This document shows, piece after piece, positions 9,985-23,510 of a stretch of 64,000 nt of DNA (the first letter of the stretch is position 1; every line of letters begins with the position of its first letter). This stretch comes from Neoechinorhynchus agilis (taxonomy: Eukaryota; Acanthocephala): assembly GCA_051530055.1 (NCBI GenBank), contig CM121342.1:1240001-1304000 (forward strand), written 5' to 3'. The notes under the pieces were generated by a model that was not told where the DNA came from, did not search any database, and worked only from the letters and a program-made list of their open reading frames with translations. The position numbers and the translations under genes were made by a program.

Positions 9985-12900
9985 TACATGATTTTAAGCG
10001 GTAACCAATCAAACTGTCAAAGTTTATAACAGATGTGCAAGTCAAATTGAAAAGTCAGACAAGAACAAATTTACAATAATTATTCCTTTCCGTCGGCTCC
10101 TTTAAGACATCGAACTACTTTTTTTATAGCCATTTTTTAGCATTATCCATATCCTTTATAGACCATTGATGACGGTCCTGATTGAACGTAAATTGAAAAA
10201 TTTCATTAAATGAAAATATCGATTATTCTCCCTTTTAAACCTATTTAGTTTGATGTTTGTGATCCTCTATCGCCCTTTTGTCCTTAGCTTCCAATGTTTT
10301 ATTGAATTCTATCCATAAAACAGCAACAGCACTATAATATAATCCTTGCAGCATTAAAGAAACAAACGATAATTTCCTCGGCTGTCAAATGAAAAATTCA
10401 ACCTCAAGCCATTGATCCTATCGCAGCCGCAAATAAAACCACAAGTTTCTACTCAAATTCTCGTTTATTAATACATTATTTTAAGCGGTAACCAATCAAA
10501 CTGTCAAAGTTTATAACAGATGTGCAAGTCAAATTGAAAAGTAAGACAAGAACAAGTTTACAATAATTATTCCTTTCCGTCGGCTCCTTTAAGATATCGA
10601 ACTACTTTTTTTATAGCCATTTTTTAGCATTATCCATATCCTTTATAGACCATTGATGACGGTCCTGATTGAACGTAAATTGAAAAATTTCATCAAATGA
10701 AAATATCGATTGTTCTCCCTTTTCAACCTATTTCATTTGATGTTTGTGATCCTCTATCGCCCTTCTGTCCTTAGCTTCCAATGTTTTATTCAATTCTATC
10801 CATAAAACAGCAACAGCACTATAATATAATCCTTGCAGCATCAAAGAAACAAACGATCATTTCCTCGGCTGTCAAATGAAGAATTCAACTTCAAGCCATT
10901 GATCCTATCGCAGCCGCAAATAAAACCATAAATTTCTACTCAAATTCTCGTTTTTTAATACATGATTTTAAGCAGTAACCAATCAAACTGTAAAAGTTTA
11001 TAACAGATGTGCAAGTCAAATTGAAAAGTCTGACAAGAACAAATTTACAATCATTATTCCTTTCCGCCGGCTCCTTTAAGATATCGAACTACATTTTTTA
11101 TAGCCATTTTTTAGCATTATCCATATCCTTTATAGACCATTAATGATGGTCTTGATTGAACGTAAATTGAAAAATTTAATTAAATGAAAATATCGATTGT
11201 TCTCCCTTTTCAACCTATTTCATTTGATGTTTGTGATCCTCATCGCCCTTTTGTCCTTAGCTTCCAATGTTTTATTGAATTCTATCAATAAAACAGCAAC
11301 AGCACTATAATATAATCCTTGCAGCATCAAAGAAACAAACGATCATTTCCTCGGCTGTCAAATGAAGAATTCAACTTCAAGCCATTGATCCTATCGCAAC
11401 CGCAAATAAAACCATAAGTTTCTACTCAAATTCTCGTTTTTTAATACATGATTTTAAGCGGTAACCAATCAAACTGTCAAAGTTTATAACAGATGTGCAA
11501 GTCAAATTGAAAAGTCAGAAAAGAACAAATTTACAATAATTATTCCTTTCCGTCGGCACCTTTAAGATATCGAACTACTTTTTTCATAGCAATTTTTTAG
11601 CACTATCCATATCCTTTATAGACCATTGATGACGGTCCTGATTGAACGTAAATTGAAAAATTTCGTTAAATAAAAATATCGATTGTTTTCCCTTTTCAAC
11701 CTATTTCATTTGATGTTTGTGATCCTCTATCGCCCTTTTGTCCTTAGCTTCCAATGTTTTATTGAATTCTATCCATAAAACAGCAACAGCACTACAATAT
11801 AATCCTTGCAGCATCAAAGAAACAAACGATCATTTCCTCGGCTGTCAAATGAAGAATTCAACTTCAAGCCATTGATCCTATCGCAGCCGCAAATAAAATC
11901 ACAAGTTTCTACTCAAATTCTCGTTTTTTAATACATGATTTTAAGCAGTAACCAATCAAACTGTCAAAGTTTATAACAGATGTGCAAGTCAAATTGAAAA
12001 GTCAGACAAGAACAAATTTACAATAATTATTCCTTTCCGCCGGCTCCTTTAAGATATCGAACTACTTTTTTTACAGCAATTTTTTAGCATTATCATTATC
12101 CCTTATAGACCATTGATGACGGTTCTGATTGAACGTAAATTGAAAAATTTAATTAAATGAAAATATCGATTGTTCTCCCTTTTCAACCTATTTCATTTGA
12201 TGTTTGTGATCCTCTATCGCCCTTTTGTCCTTAGCTTCCAATGTTTTATTGAATTCCATCAATAAAACAGCAACAGCACTATAATATAATCCTTGCAGCA
12301 TCAAAGAAACAAACGATCATTTCCTCGGCTGTCAAATAAAGAATTCAACTTCAAGCCATTGATCCTATCGCAGCCGCAAATAAAACCATAAATTTCTACT
12401 CAAATTCTCGTTTTTTAATACATGATTTTAAGCGGTAACCAATCAAACTGTCAAAGTTTATAACAGATGTGCAAGTCAAATTGAAAAGTCAGACAAGAAC
12501 AAATTTACAATAATTATTCCTTTCCGTCGGCTCCTTTAAGATATCGAACTACTTTTTTCATAGCAATTTTTTAGCACTATCCATATCCTTTATAGACCAT
12601 TGATGACGGTCCTGATTGAACGTAAATTTAAAAATTTCATTAAATAAAAATATCGACTGTTCTCCCTTTTCAACCTATTTCATTTGATGTTTGTGATCCT
12701 CTATCGCCCTTTTGTCCTTAGCTTCCAATGTTTTATTCAATTCCATCCATAAAACAGCAACAGCAGTATAATATAATCCTTCCAACATCAAAGAAACAAA
12801 CGATCATTTCCTCGGCTGTCAAATGAAGAATTCAACCTCAAGCCATTGATCCTATCGCAGCAGCAAATAAAACCACAAGTTTCTACTCAAATTCTCGTTT

Positions 12901-15900
12901 TTTTAATACATGATTTTAAGCAGTAACCAATCAAACTGTCAAAGTTTATAACAGATGTGCAAGTCAAATTGAAAAGTCAGACAAGAACAAATTTACAATA
13001 ATTATTCCTTTCCGTCGGCTCCTTTAAGATATCGAACTACTTTTTTTACAGCAATTTTTTAGCATTATCATTATCCCTTATAGACCATTGGATGACGGTT
13101 CTGATTGAACGTAAATTGAAAAATTTAATTAAATGAAAATATCGACTTTTCTCCCCTTTCAACCTATTTCATTTGATGTTTGTGATCCTCTATCGCCCTT
13201 TTGTCCTTAGCTTCCAATGTTTTATTGAATTCCATCAATAAAACAGCAACAGCACTATAATATAATCCTTGTAGCATCAAAGAAACAAACGATCATTTCC
13301 TCGGCTGTCAAATAAAGAATTCAACTTCAAGCCATTGATCCTATCGCAGCCGCAAATAAAACCATAAATTTCTACTCAAATTCTCGTTTTTTAATACATG
13401 ATTTTAAGCGGTAACCAATCAAACTGTCAAAGTTTATAACAGATGTGCAAGTCAAATTGAAAAGTCAGACAAGAACAAATTTACAATAATTATTCCTTTC
13501 CGTCGCCTCCTTTAAGATATCGAACTACTTTTTTTATAGCCATTTTTTAGCATTATCCATATCCTTTATAGACCATTGATGACGGTCCTGATTGAACGTA
13601 AATTGAAAAATTTCCTCAAATGAAAATATCGATTGTTCTCCCTTTTCAACCTATTTCATTTGATGTTTGTGATCCTCTATCGCCTTTCTGTCCTTAGCTT
13701 CCAATGTTTTATTCAATTCTATCCATAAAACAGCAACAGCACTATAATATAATCCTTGCAGCATCAAAGAAACAAACGATCATTTCCTCGGCTGTCAAAT
13801 GAAGAATTCAACATCAGGCCATTGATCCTATCGCAGCCGCAAATAAAACCAAAAATTTCTACTCAAATTCTCGTTTTTTAATACATGATTTTTAGCAGTA
13901 ACCAATCAAACTGTCAAAGTTTATAACAGATGTGCAAGTCAATTGAAAAGTCAGACAGCAACAAATTTACAATAATTATTCCTTTCCGTCGGCTCCTTTA
14001 AGATATCGAACTACTTTTTTCATAGCAATTTTTTAGCACTATCCATATCCTTTATAGACCATTGATGACGGTCCTATTTGAACGTAAATTGAAAAATTTC
14101 ATTAAATGAAAATATCGATTGTTTTCCCTTTTCAACCTATTTCATTTGATGTTTGTGATCCTCTATCGCCCTTTTGTCCTTAGCTTCCAATGTTTTATTC
14201 AATTCTATCCATAAAACAGCAACAGCACTATAATATAATCCTTGGTAGTGACCAAAAAGAAACAAAACGATCATTTCCTCGGCTGTCAAATGAAGAATTC
14301 AACTTCAAGCCATTGATCCTATCGCAGCCGCAAATAAAACCATAAGTTTCTACTCAAATTCTCGTTTTTTAATACATGATTTTAAGTGGTAACCAATCAA
14401 ACTGTCAAAGTTTATAACAGATGTGCAAGTCATATTGAAAAGTCAGACAAGAACAAATTTACAATAATTATTCCTTTCCCTCGGTTCCTTTAAGATATCG
14501 AACTACTTTTTTTATAGCCATTTTTTACCATTATCCATATCCTTTATAGACCATTGGTTATGGTCCTGATTGAACGCAAATTGAAAAATTTAACTAAATG
14601 AAAATATCGATTGTTCTCCCTCAGCATCAAAGAAATAAACGATCATTTCCTCGGCAGTCAAATGAAGAATTCAACTTCAAGCCATTGATCCTATCGCAGC
14701 CGCAAATAAAACCATAAATTTCTACTCAAATTCTCGTTTTTTAATACATGATTTTAAGCAGTAACCAATCAGACTGTCAAAGTCTATAACAGATGTGCAA
14801 GTCAATTTGAAAAGTCAGACAAGAACAAATTTACAATAATTATTCCTTTCCGTCGGCTCCTTTAAGATATCGAACTACTTTTTTTATAGCCATTTTTTAG
14901 CATTATCCATATCGTTTATAGACCATTGATGACAGTCCTGATTGAACGTAAATTGAAAAATTTAATTAAATGAAAATATAGATTGTTCTCTTTTTTCAAC
15001 CTATTTCATTTGATGTTTGTGATCCTCTATCGCCCTTTTGTCCTTAGCTCTCAATGTTTTATTCAATTCTATCCATAAAACAGCAACAGCACTATAATAT
15101 AATCCTTGCAGCATCAAAGAAACAAACGATCATTTCCTCGGCTGTCAAATGAAGAGTTCAACTTCATGTCATGGATTCTATCGCAGCCGCAAATAAAACC
15201 ATAAGTTTCTACTCAAATTTTCGCTTTTTAATACATGATTTTAAGCGGTAACCAATCAAACTGTCAAAGTTTATAACAGATGTGCAAGTCAAATTGAAAT
15301 GTCAGACAAGAACAAATTTACAATAATTATTCCTTTCCGTCGGCTCCTTTAAGATATCGAACTACTTTTTTTATAGCCATTTTTTACCATTATCCATATT
15401 ATTTATAGACCATTGATGATGGTCCTGATTGAACGTAAATTGAAAAATTTAACTAAATGAAAATATCGATTGTTCTCCCTCAGCATCAAAGGAACAAACG
15501 ATCATTTCCTCGGCTGTCAAATGAAGAATTCAACTTCAAGCCATTGATCCTATCGCAGCCGCAAATAAAACCATAAATTTCTACTCAAATTCTCGTTTTT
15601 TAATACATGATTTTAAGCAGTAACCAATCAAACTGTCAAAGTTTATAACAGATGTGCAAGTCAAATTGAAAAGTCAGACAAGAACAAATTTACAATAATT
15701 ATTCCTTTCCGTCGGCACCTTTAAGATGTCGAACTACATTATTTATAGCCATTTTTTTAGCATTATCCATATCCTTTATAGACCATTGATGATGGTCCTG
15801 ATTGAACATAAATTGAAAAATTTAACTAAATGAAAATATCGACTGTTCTCCCTTTTCAACCTATTTCATTTAATGTTTGTGATCCTCTATACCCTTTTGT

Positions 15901-16310
15901 CCTTAGCTTCCAATGTTTTATTCAATTCTATCCATAAAACAGCAACAGCACTATAATAAAATCCTTGCAGCATCAAATAAACAAACCATCATTTCCTCGG
16001 CTGTCAAATGAAGAATTCAACTTCAAGTCATTGATCCTATCGCAGCCGCAAATAAAACCATAAATTTCTACTCAAATTCTCGTTTTTTAATACATGATTT
16101 TAAGCGGTAACCAATCAAACTGTCAAAGTTTAAACAGATGTGCAAGTCAAATTGAAAAGTCAGACAACAACAAATTTACAATAATTATTCCTTTCCGTCG
16201 GCTCCTTTAAAATATCGTACTACTTTTTTGTAGATTTTTTAGAATGAGCCGCATTATTTATAGACAATCAATGGCTGTACTTATGGAATGCAAATTAGAA
16301 AATTTAATCA
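9921..16310 (+). repeat. 487-bp satellite array (about 13 units)
   Basis: Units begin with GCCATTGATCCTATCGCAGC at about 9921, 10408, 10895, 11381, 11868, 12355, 12842, 13331, 13818, 14310, 14681, 15168, 15541 and 16028. Most are 486-492 bp long; two (starting 14310 and 15168) are about 371-373 bp through the same internal deletion, indicating amplification of a deleted variant. The first unit is the 3' coding end of the preceding gene plus its downstream flank. Each unit still contains the sequence for the C-terminal peptide and its stop, though many carry an earlier stop. The last partial unit, after 16,200, is the most diverged, as expected at an array edge. No ORF of its own spans a unit. 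Confidence 0.97.
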
Positions 16311-16626
16311 AGAGAATATAAGGATCGTACGTTTAATGCGGTATGATGAAAAAGTAGGTCCTTTAATCTCGATATTGCTTGCGGCGTTCGAAAGTCTACC
16401 AAGTCGACATCGCAAAATGTCTGGTTGGAAGCACATCGAACATATTAACTCCGCATTTGATACAGAATGGGTACAAGACTTTCTCGAGAACAGACACAAG
16501 ACTTCGTGTCGTCGTGAGTGATGGTGGCATCCGTATTTTGCCAAAGATTCCTATAGGGCGCTAAAGAGCAATGAGTGGGAGACCTCTTCTATATAAAAAA
16601 CCGTGAAACTTCTGTTAGATCTGAAT
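16311..16626. other. Array-edge spacer, no supported gene
   Basis: A plus frame of 77 codons and an overlapping minus frame exist, neither with recognisable motifs. Confidence 0.35.
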
Positions 16627-17000
16627 TCACATTGAGATTCTGATAAAACCTGATGGGGCTGCACGGTGAGCCGATTCAGGAGGATACTCAAAGGAACCTT
16701 TCCTGGTGAGACAACAGAGAGATGGATCGATAATTTCCAGGGATGCCATGGTCGCCTTTTTTATGTTGGCATTTCGGAAGTCAGTATGCGAGCAATTTTC
16801 TCTAGACAGTTGGGCAAAACGTCCCTTCAAGCGTTGACGGATCATCGCAGATTTTGTTCTCGCTGGCCTGTGAATATCACGGGTCTCTACATGGAAGTCG
16901 TAGATTTTGGATCTTCTCGTCGTTGTTGTCGAACCAGTCTTCGAGACGCCTATTTTTTCAGAACGATCCAGTCGAGTCGTCGGCCACAAGAGAATCCTCG
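16627..17000 (-). mobile_element. LINE fragment (same family as 23.4-24.3 kb)
   Basis: On the minus strand the peptides ASRRLVRQQRREDPKSTTSM and MIRQRLKGRFAQLSREN match nearly word for word the LINE fragment near 23.4-23.9 kb. This part lies between the endonuclease and RT of that element. The copy is short, rearranged and split among frames. Confidence 0.6.
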
Positions 17001-17693
17001 AAAGGAGATTTCAATTTTTTCACAAGTCGTCAATTTTGAATTTCTAAAGTTCGTTATACTGCAACGCTTTTCGTGCTTACTCTGAATGATAGTCGATTAC
17101 GGTATAATTTAACGATGACGTCATCTCCGAATAAAATTCTTTCCGATTTTATACAATACAATAACTGGTTTTCATCCTAATTATTCAGCTTGGGAGCAAT
17201 TTCGCTCTGTTCGTCGGTAAAGTGAGCGGTTATGTGGATAGTTTGTGTGGCAAAAGCGTTTACCTGTTTTGCTGCGATTGCCATCACGTTTAAGTTTGCA
17301 AATTTTGATTGTTTTGCCAAGGGACGAAGTATTGTGACTTAATAATTTAGCTCAAAGTTTAAATTCCTTAATGGATGTTTAATAATAATGACACATTTTA
17401 TTCATTTTTCTGTTTAAGAAATTAGACTGATGTACCTTTGGTTTCCGTATTTTTGTTGGTGTGTCCGTTCGGGTCACGATGTCATGCCTGGGGATGTCCG
17501 GTCATTTTGCTTGATCGTTTTGGTTGCTTCGATTTCTATTCTAAAATTTCCAAATCTCAATAAGACAATTCGCTGACGTTGAAGAGCTATTTGTTTGTTC
17601 CGTCAAATTTCCCGTTTTCTCTGTTTGCAACGAAACCCGGTTGATATTTTTCCGACCTGCGATTGGAATCTATGATTTCTTTATGTTTTTTGT
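17001..17693. other. No supported gene
   Basis: T-rich sequence with no coding frame or repeat that I can name; it ends where the segmental duplication begins. Confidence 0.4.
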
Positions 17694-18212
17694 TGTGGCG
17701 GCTTTTCTTATTATTGGAGGTTTTTAAATTCACTAATATATTACTTTTCTATTTGAGAAGTTCTGTACTCGGATAATGATTTCCATTTTTAGAAGATTGC
17801 TCTTGAATCTCGGATCAATTATTCGCTCTTTATAACTTGAGTATCCGCCCCATTTATCTTTAATATTTTTTGAGTTCCTTGGCACGGTAGCTTTGAGATT
17901 TGAACTTTGTTCAGGACGCTGGACAACTTTACTAATTCTACTATTGACATTTTGATGAAGGCTGTTTAAAAATACAAATTCACAACACTGGCATTATTCG
18001 CGTTCTGCATAAATATTTGCTAGCATCAAATACTTGTTGTTGATAACAATAATATTTTCTGTTTTGCAAGCTATCTCAATTCTTCGTAGATACATTCACC
18101 GACTACTGCCTTTATCTTCGAAGAAAAACGTTGGATGTTCGAGGAACGCTCTCTAATGCTAAATTTTCTGTCGAGCGTTGTTGCGAATAACTTACCTTAT
18201 TAAAAATTATTA

Positions 18213-18638
18213 TTGTTTAATTTAACGTCGATTGGACTTTGTATAGCTGATAAAATAATCGGTTATTGTTCAAAGTCAACAAACGATCGAATAGTTTGTG
18301 TCAACGTCGAAATTGGAACTTGTCAAGAAGCAAAGCAATGGAAAGGCACGACTTTTACAACTTTTGCAACACCAATGCTCAACCAAATCTTGGGCACCCG
18401 CATTCATGTGAAAGCCAGAACCCAATTCCCAGATCAAATCTTACCTCTTGACCGTTCTGATATTGTCGTCGGCCTGGCAGATTCAATTACAATGAAACAC
18501 CTGCCAATATCCGGAGTATCGACTGCAATCAGGGAGGTTATTTGCCTAACAGTTCGGGCTCCTTTTGTGGAACCAAGCACAAAAGATCGCAGTAACAACC
18601 GCATCCTAGAGCCTCCTCAAAGGGGTTCGACGTCCTAA
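18213..18638 (+). CDS. Unassigned 141-residue ORF, copy A
   Basis: An open frame with a protein-like composition, including KARTQFPDQILPLDRSDIVV and ending PPQRGSTS. The same frame is intact in copy B (27,762-28,187). It begins within 600 bp of the satellite array. I recognise no domain, and conservation between the copies is explained by recent duplication, so coding status is uncertain. The minus strand is not open over the same stretch. Confidence 0.35.
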   Translation: MFNLTSIGLCIADKIIGYCSKSTNDRIVCVNVEIGTCQEAKQWKGTTFTTFATPMLNQILGTRIHVKARTQFPDQILPLDRSDIVVGLADSITMKHLPISGVSTAIREVICLTVRAPFVEPSTKDRSNNRILEPPQRGSTS

Positions 18639-18743
18639 ATCCTCATTAGAATATTCTTTACATGGTCAGTTATTAACCGAGGTATTTACACACTGCAATA
18701 TCCTCGATCCTTCTATGACGATTAAACGTAGTTGTCGTTTCCG

Positions 18744-21700
18744 AATCGAAATGTATCCTTTCCCGATCATATCGACTAATGATATTGTATTGGAAATCCA
18801 ATATTTCATTACACGGCTCTCTGCTGAAACGACCACGACTCTATTACCGACAATTGCCGCACCGAGACGTCAAATGAGATCGACAGCGTGAGAATCTTCG
18901 AATAACATTAGAATTAAATTATTAAAATCCGATTATAGTAGAAGCCCGGGGCCATTGACTATGTTCGTTCTCTTGGTCATCTTTAAGCCTTTCCAATTCA
19001 TCAATTGAACTGTCCCAACCATCTCTATCTTCTACGTCACCAGTTCCCGCGCTTCGTTTTCGAATGTTCTTTGATCTCGGTGATTTATGTTCGTTCTCTT
19101 CGTCATCTTTCAGGACTCCAAATTCATCAATTGAACTTCCCTAATCGCTTTAATCCTCTTCATCAGCATTTCACGCAGCTCATTTGCGAATTTCATTCAA
19201 TCTCTGTGATTTATATTCGTGCTCGCCGTCATTTTTAAGCGTTCCCAAGGCATCAAATAAACTTCTTCAAGCATCTTGATTATCATCGTCAATTATTACT
19301 GTGTTTCGTTCTTTGATTCCTTTTATCCTCTGGATTTCATGTTTAGTCCTCGTTTCCGAATCGAAATGTGTCCTTTCCCGATCATATCGACTAATGATAT
19401 TGTATTGGAAATCCAATATTTCATTACACGGCTCTCTGCTGAAACGACCACGACTCTATCACCGACAATTGCCTCACCCAGACGTCAAATGAGAGCGTCA
19501 GCGTGAGAATCTTCGAATAACATTAGAATTAAATTATTAAAATCCGATTATAGTAGAAGCCCGGGGCCATTGACTATGTTCGTTCTCTTGGTCATCTTTA
19601 AGCCTTTCCAATTCATCAATTGAACTGCCCCAACCATCTCTATCTTCTACGTCACCAGTTCCCGCGCTTCGTTTTCGAATGTTCTTTGATCTCGGTGATT
19701 TATGTTCGTTCTCTTCGTCATCTTTCGGAACTCCAAATTCATCAATTGAACTTCCCTAATCGCTTTAATCCTCTTCATCAGCATTTCACGCAGCTCGTTT
19801 GAGAATTTCATTCAATCTCTGTGATTTATATTCGTGCTCGCCGTCATTTTTAAGCGTTCCCAAAGCATCAAATAAACTTCTACAAACGTCTTGATTATCA
19901 TCGTCAAATATTACTGTGTTTCGTTCTTTGATTCGCGCATCCTCTGGTTTCATGTTTAGTCCTCGCATCCGAATCGAAATGTGTCCTTTCCCGATCATAT
20001 CGACTAATGATGTTGTATTGGAAATCGTCTTCATTACACGGCTCTCCAACTCGAGATTTACTCTACACTTCGGTGTCATTTTTAGAAGTTCGCCACTCTG
20101 CTGAAACGTCCACGACTCTATCACCGACAATTGCTGCAACGGGACGTCAATTGAGATCGCCAGCGTGAGAATCTTCGAATAACATTAGAATTAAATTATT
20201 AAAATCCGATTATAGTAGAAGCCCGGGGCCATTGACTATGTTCGTTCTCTTGGTCATCTTTAAGCCTTTCCAATTCATCAATTGAACTGCCCCAACCATC
20301 TCTATCTTCTACGTCACCAGTTCCCGCGCTTCGTTTTCGAATGTTCTTTGATATCGGTGATTTATGTTCGTTCTCTTCGTCATCTTTCAGGACTCCAAAT
20401 TCATCAATTGAACTTCCCTAATCGCTATAATCCTCTTCATCATAATTTCACGCAGCTCGTTTGCGAATTTCATTCAATCTCTGTGATTTATATTCGTGCT
20501 CGCCGTCATTTTTAAGCGTTCCCAAGGCATCAAATAAACTTCTTCAAGCATCTTGATTATCATCGTCAATTATTACTGTGTTTCGTTCTTTGATTCCTTT
20601 TATCATCTGGATTTCATGTTTAGTCCCCGTTTCCGAATCGAAATGTGTCCTTTCCCGATCATATCGACTAATGATATTGTATTGGAAATCCAATATTTCA
20701 TTACACGGCTCTCCAACTCGAGATTTACTCTACACTTCGTTGTCATTTTTAGAAGTTCGCCACTCTGCTGAAACGTCCACGACTCTATCACCGACAATTA
20801 CCGCACCGAGACGTCAAATGAGATCGTCAGCGTGAGAATCTTCGAATAACATTAGAATTAAATTATTAAAATCCGATTATAGTAGAAGCCCGGGGCCATT
20901 GACTATGTTCGATCTCTTGGTCATCTTTAAGCCTTTCCAATTCATCAATTGAACTGCCCCAACGATCTCTATCTTCTACGTCAACTGTTCCCGCGCTTCG
21001 TTTTCGAATGTTCTTTGATCTCGGTGATTTATGTTCGTTCTCTTCGTCATCTTTCAGGACTCCAAATTCATCAATTGAACTTCCCTAATCGCTTTAATCC
21101 TCTTCATCAAAATTTCACGCAGCTCGTTTGCGAATTTCATTCAATCTCTGTGATTTATATTCGTGCTCGCCGTCATTTTTAAGCGTTCCCAAGGCATCAA
21201 ATAAACTTCTTCAAGCATCTTGATTATCATCGTCAACTATTGCTGTGTTTCGTTCTTTGATTCCTTTTATCCTCTTGATTTCATGTTTAGTCCTCGTTTC
21301 CGAATCGAAATGTGTCCTTTCCCGATCATATCGACTAATGATATTGTATTGGAAATCCAATATTTCATTACACGGCTCTCCAACTCGAGATTTACCCTAC
21401 ACTTCGGTGTCATTTTTAGAAGTTCGCCACTCTGCTGAAACGTCCACGACTCTATCACCGACAATTGCCTCACCCAGACGTCAAATGAGATCGTCAGCGT
21501 GAGAATCTTCGAATAACATTGGAATTAAATTATTAAAATCCGATTATAGTAGAAGCCCGGGGCCATTGACTATGTTCGTTCTCTTGGTCATCTTTAAGCC
21601 TTTCCAATTCATCAATTGAACTGCCCCAACCATCTCTATCTTCTACGTCACCAGTTCCCGCGCTTCGTTTTCGAATGTTCTTTGATCTCGGTGATTTATG

Positions 21701-22625
21701 TTCGTTCTCTTCGTCATCTTTCAGGACTCCAAATTCATCAATTGAACTTCCCTAATCGCTATAATCCTCTTCATCAAAATTTCACGCAGCTCGTTTGCGA
21801 ATTTCATTCAATCTCTGTGATTTATATTCGTGCTCGCCGTCATTTTTAAGCGTTCCCAAGGCATCAAATAAACTTCTTCAAGCATCTTGATTATCATCGT
21901 CAATTATTATTGTGTTTCGTTCCTTGATTCCTTTTATCCTCTGGATTTCATGTTTAGTCCCCGTTTCTGAATCGAAATGTGTCCTTTCCCGATCATATGG
22001 ACTAATGATATTGTATTGGAAATCCAATATTTCATTACACGGCTCTCCAACTCGAGATTTACTCTACACTTCGGTGTCATTTTTAGAAGTTCGCCACTCT
22101 GCTGAAACGTCCACGACTCTATCACCGGCAATTGCTGCACCGAGACGTCAAACGAGATCGTCAGCGTGAGAATCTTCGAATAACATTAGAATTAAATTAT
22201 TAAAATCCGATTATAGTAGAAGCCCGGGGCCATTGACTATGTTCGTTCTCTTGGTCATCTTTAAGCCTTTCCAATTCATCAATTGAACTGCCCCAGCCAT
22301 CTCTATCTTTTACGTCAACAGTTCCCGCGCTTCGTTTTCGAATGTTCCTTGATCTCGGTGATTTATGTTCGTTCTCTTCGTCATCTTTCAGGACTCCAAA
22401 TTCATCATTTGAACTCCCCTAATCGCTTTAATTCTCTTCATCAGCATTTCACGCAGCTCGGTTGCTAATTTCATTCAATCTCTGTGATTTATATTCGTGC
22501 TCGCCGTCATTTTTAAGCGTTCCCAAGGCATCAAATAAACTTCTTTAAGCGTCTTGATTATCATCGTCAACTATTACTGTTTTTCGTTCTTTGATTCCTT
22601 TTATCCTCTGGATTTCATGTTTAAT
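18744..22625 (-). repeat. 667-bp satellite array A with coding-like minus strand
   Basis: Units share AGAAGCCCGGGGCCATTGAC at about 18,943, 19,558, 20,219, 20,886, 21,553 and 22,220; intervals are 615-667 bp. The shorter units lack one 60-odd-bp block. On the minus strand each unit contains a threefold degenerate internal repeat of about 126-132 bp. Its reading is of the type GSSIDEFGVLKDDEENEHKS followed by NIRKRSAGTGDVEDRDGW, then a second GSSIDELERLKDDQENEHS. A more diverged first copy reads LFDALGTLKNDGEHEYKSQR. The last two sub-repeats form about 72 codons without a stop in most units. The ORFs on the plus strand of this array are shadows. Either this is a fossil of a repeat-protein exon or a satellite that happens to retain the frame. 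Confidence 0.95.
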
Positions 22626-23510
22626 CTTAATGAAATATTGTGGTACATTCAAATGGATGTTAAGTAAATAATTAAAAATTGGTCAATGTCTTCATGATTA
22701 GAGAAAATAAATGTGAGCTCATAAGAAAAATCGATTCAACGGATTGTATGTGATTTTAGTCTTTCAGTCATGTTAGGAAAATGCTTTTTATTTCCAGAGA
22801 TAAAGTTATAAATGTCAATAAAAATTTTGTTTGTACTTTTATGCTTAATTTCGCAAAGATCGATTTCATTAAAATTTCAGGCGTAATAGTTCAACCCTCA
22901 CAATGTCCAAATTATGACGCAGAAAGACGGAAATTTTGTAGGAAAAAGGTACTGGGTGTTATCCCCGAAAATTTTAGATTAGGAATTCCGATGGCAATTT
23001 GTTCTAAATTTAAGAAGTTTTAGCCATTGACCCAACATCAAATCAACTGGTAATCGAATCTATTTGTGATGACGATCAACAAAGAAGGGAATATCGACGG
23101 TGATGTTCTAATTTTTTTATCCGTTCGTCCGATAAACTGTCGAGAGGCATCTTGATTTATGCAAAGCAATGAAAAGATCCTGAAATATTATCATTTTAGT
23201 CAAAAGAAGTTGATGTTGCATTTGCGGAGATGCAAAATTATTACGTTCCGGATCATCTACAAAGGGAAATATTGGCAGTGAAATTCAATTGATTGGACTT
23301 ATTGGTTGATAATCAATATCGATTGGAAATGGGGGAGATTAATGATAGCACCTTTTATTTTGAGAGTGGAAAATACAAGCCACCGGATTAAGCACCTCGG
23401 GTATCAAGATAATCTTGTAAGCTTTGGGTGGGTTATTCTATCTTCGTAGCTAATAAACCTTCAGTCGTAAGGTTGTTGTTTTCCGCACTTTCATCCGAAT
23501 CGATAAGCAT
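22626..23510 (+). repeat. Right flank of segmental duplication A, with an exon-like ORF
   Basis: This stretch matches 34,058-34,946. It contains a plus frame at 22,781-23,023; its last part follows a TTTCAG acceptor-like site and reads CPNYDAERRKFCRKKVLGVI and PENFRLGIPMAI before TAG. A second coding-like run near 23,200-23,390 includes AEMQNYYVPDHLQREILAVK. Both look like relics or exons of one unassigned gene. No domain recognised. Confidence 0.5.

Larger units (their letters stand above)
17694..23510 (+). repeat. Segmental duplication, copy A
   Basis: This block matches 26,697-34,946 in the same orientation. The left edge is GTGGCGGCTTTTCTTATTAT-like in both and the right edge is CCGAATCGATAAGCAT. 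Unique parts are nearly identical (only a couple of differences over the 141-codon frame at 18,213), so the duplication is recent. Copy A lacks two segments present in copy B (about 131 bp near 26,729 and about 410 bp near 27,116) and has fewer satellite units (about 5.5 against 9). Confidence 0.95.

Noticed and set aside
9921-16310. CRISPR array or prokaryotic repeat system
   Set aside because: Units are 487 bp with no short repeats separated by unique spacers, in an animal genome with spliced genes.
18744-22625. Plus-strand ORFs in the 667-bp satellite (starting MNCPNHLY, MFRSLIPF, MIIIVNYY)
   Set aside because: They are repeats of the same shadow frames; the coding-like signal with protein-style variation is on the minus strand.
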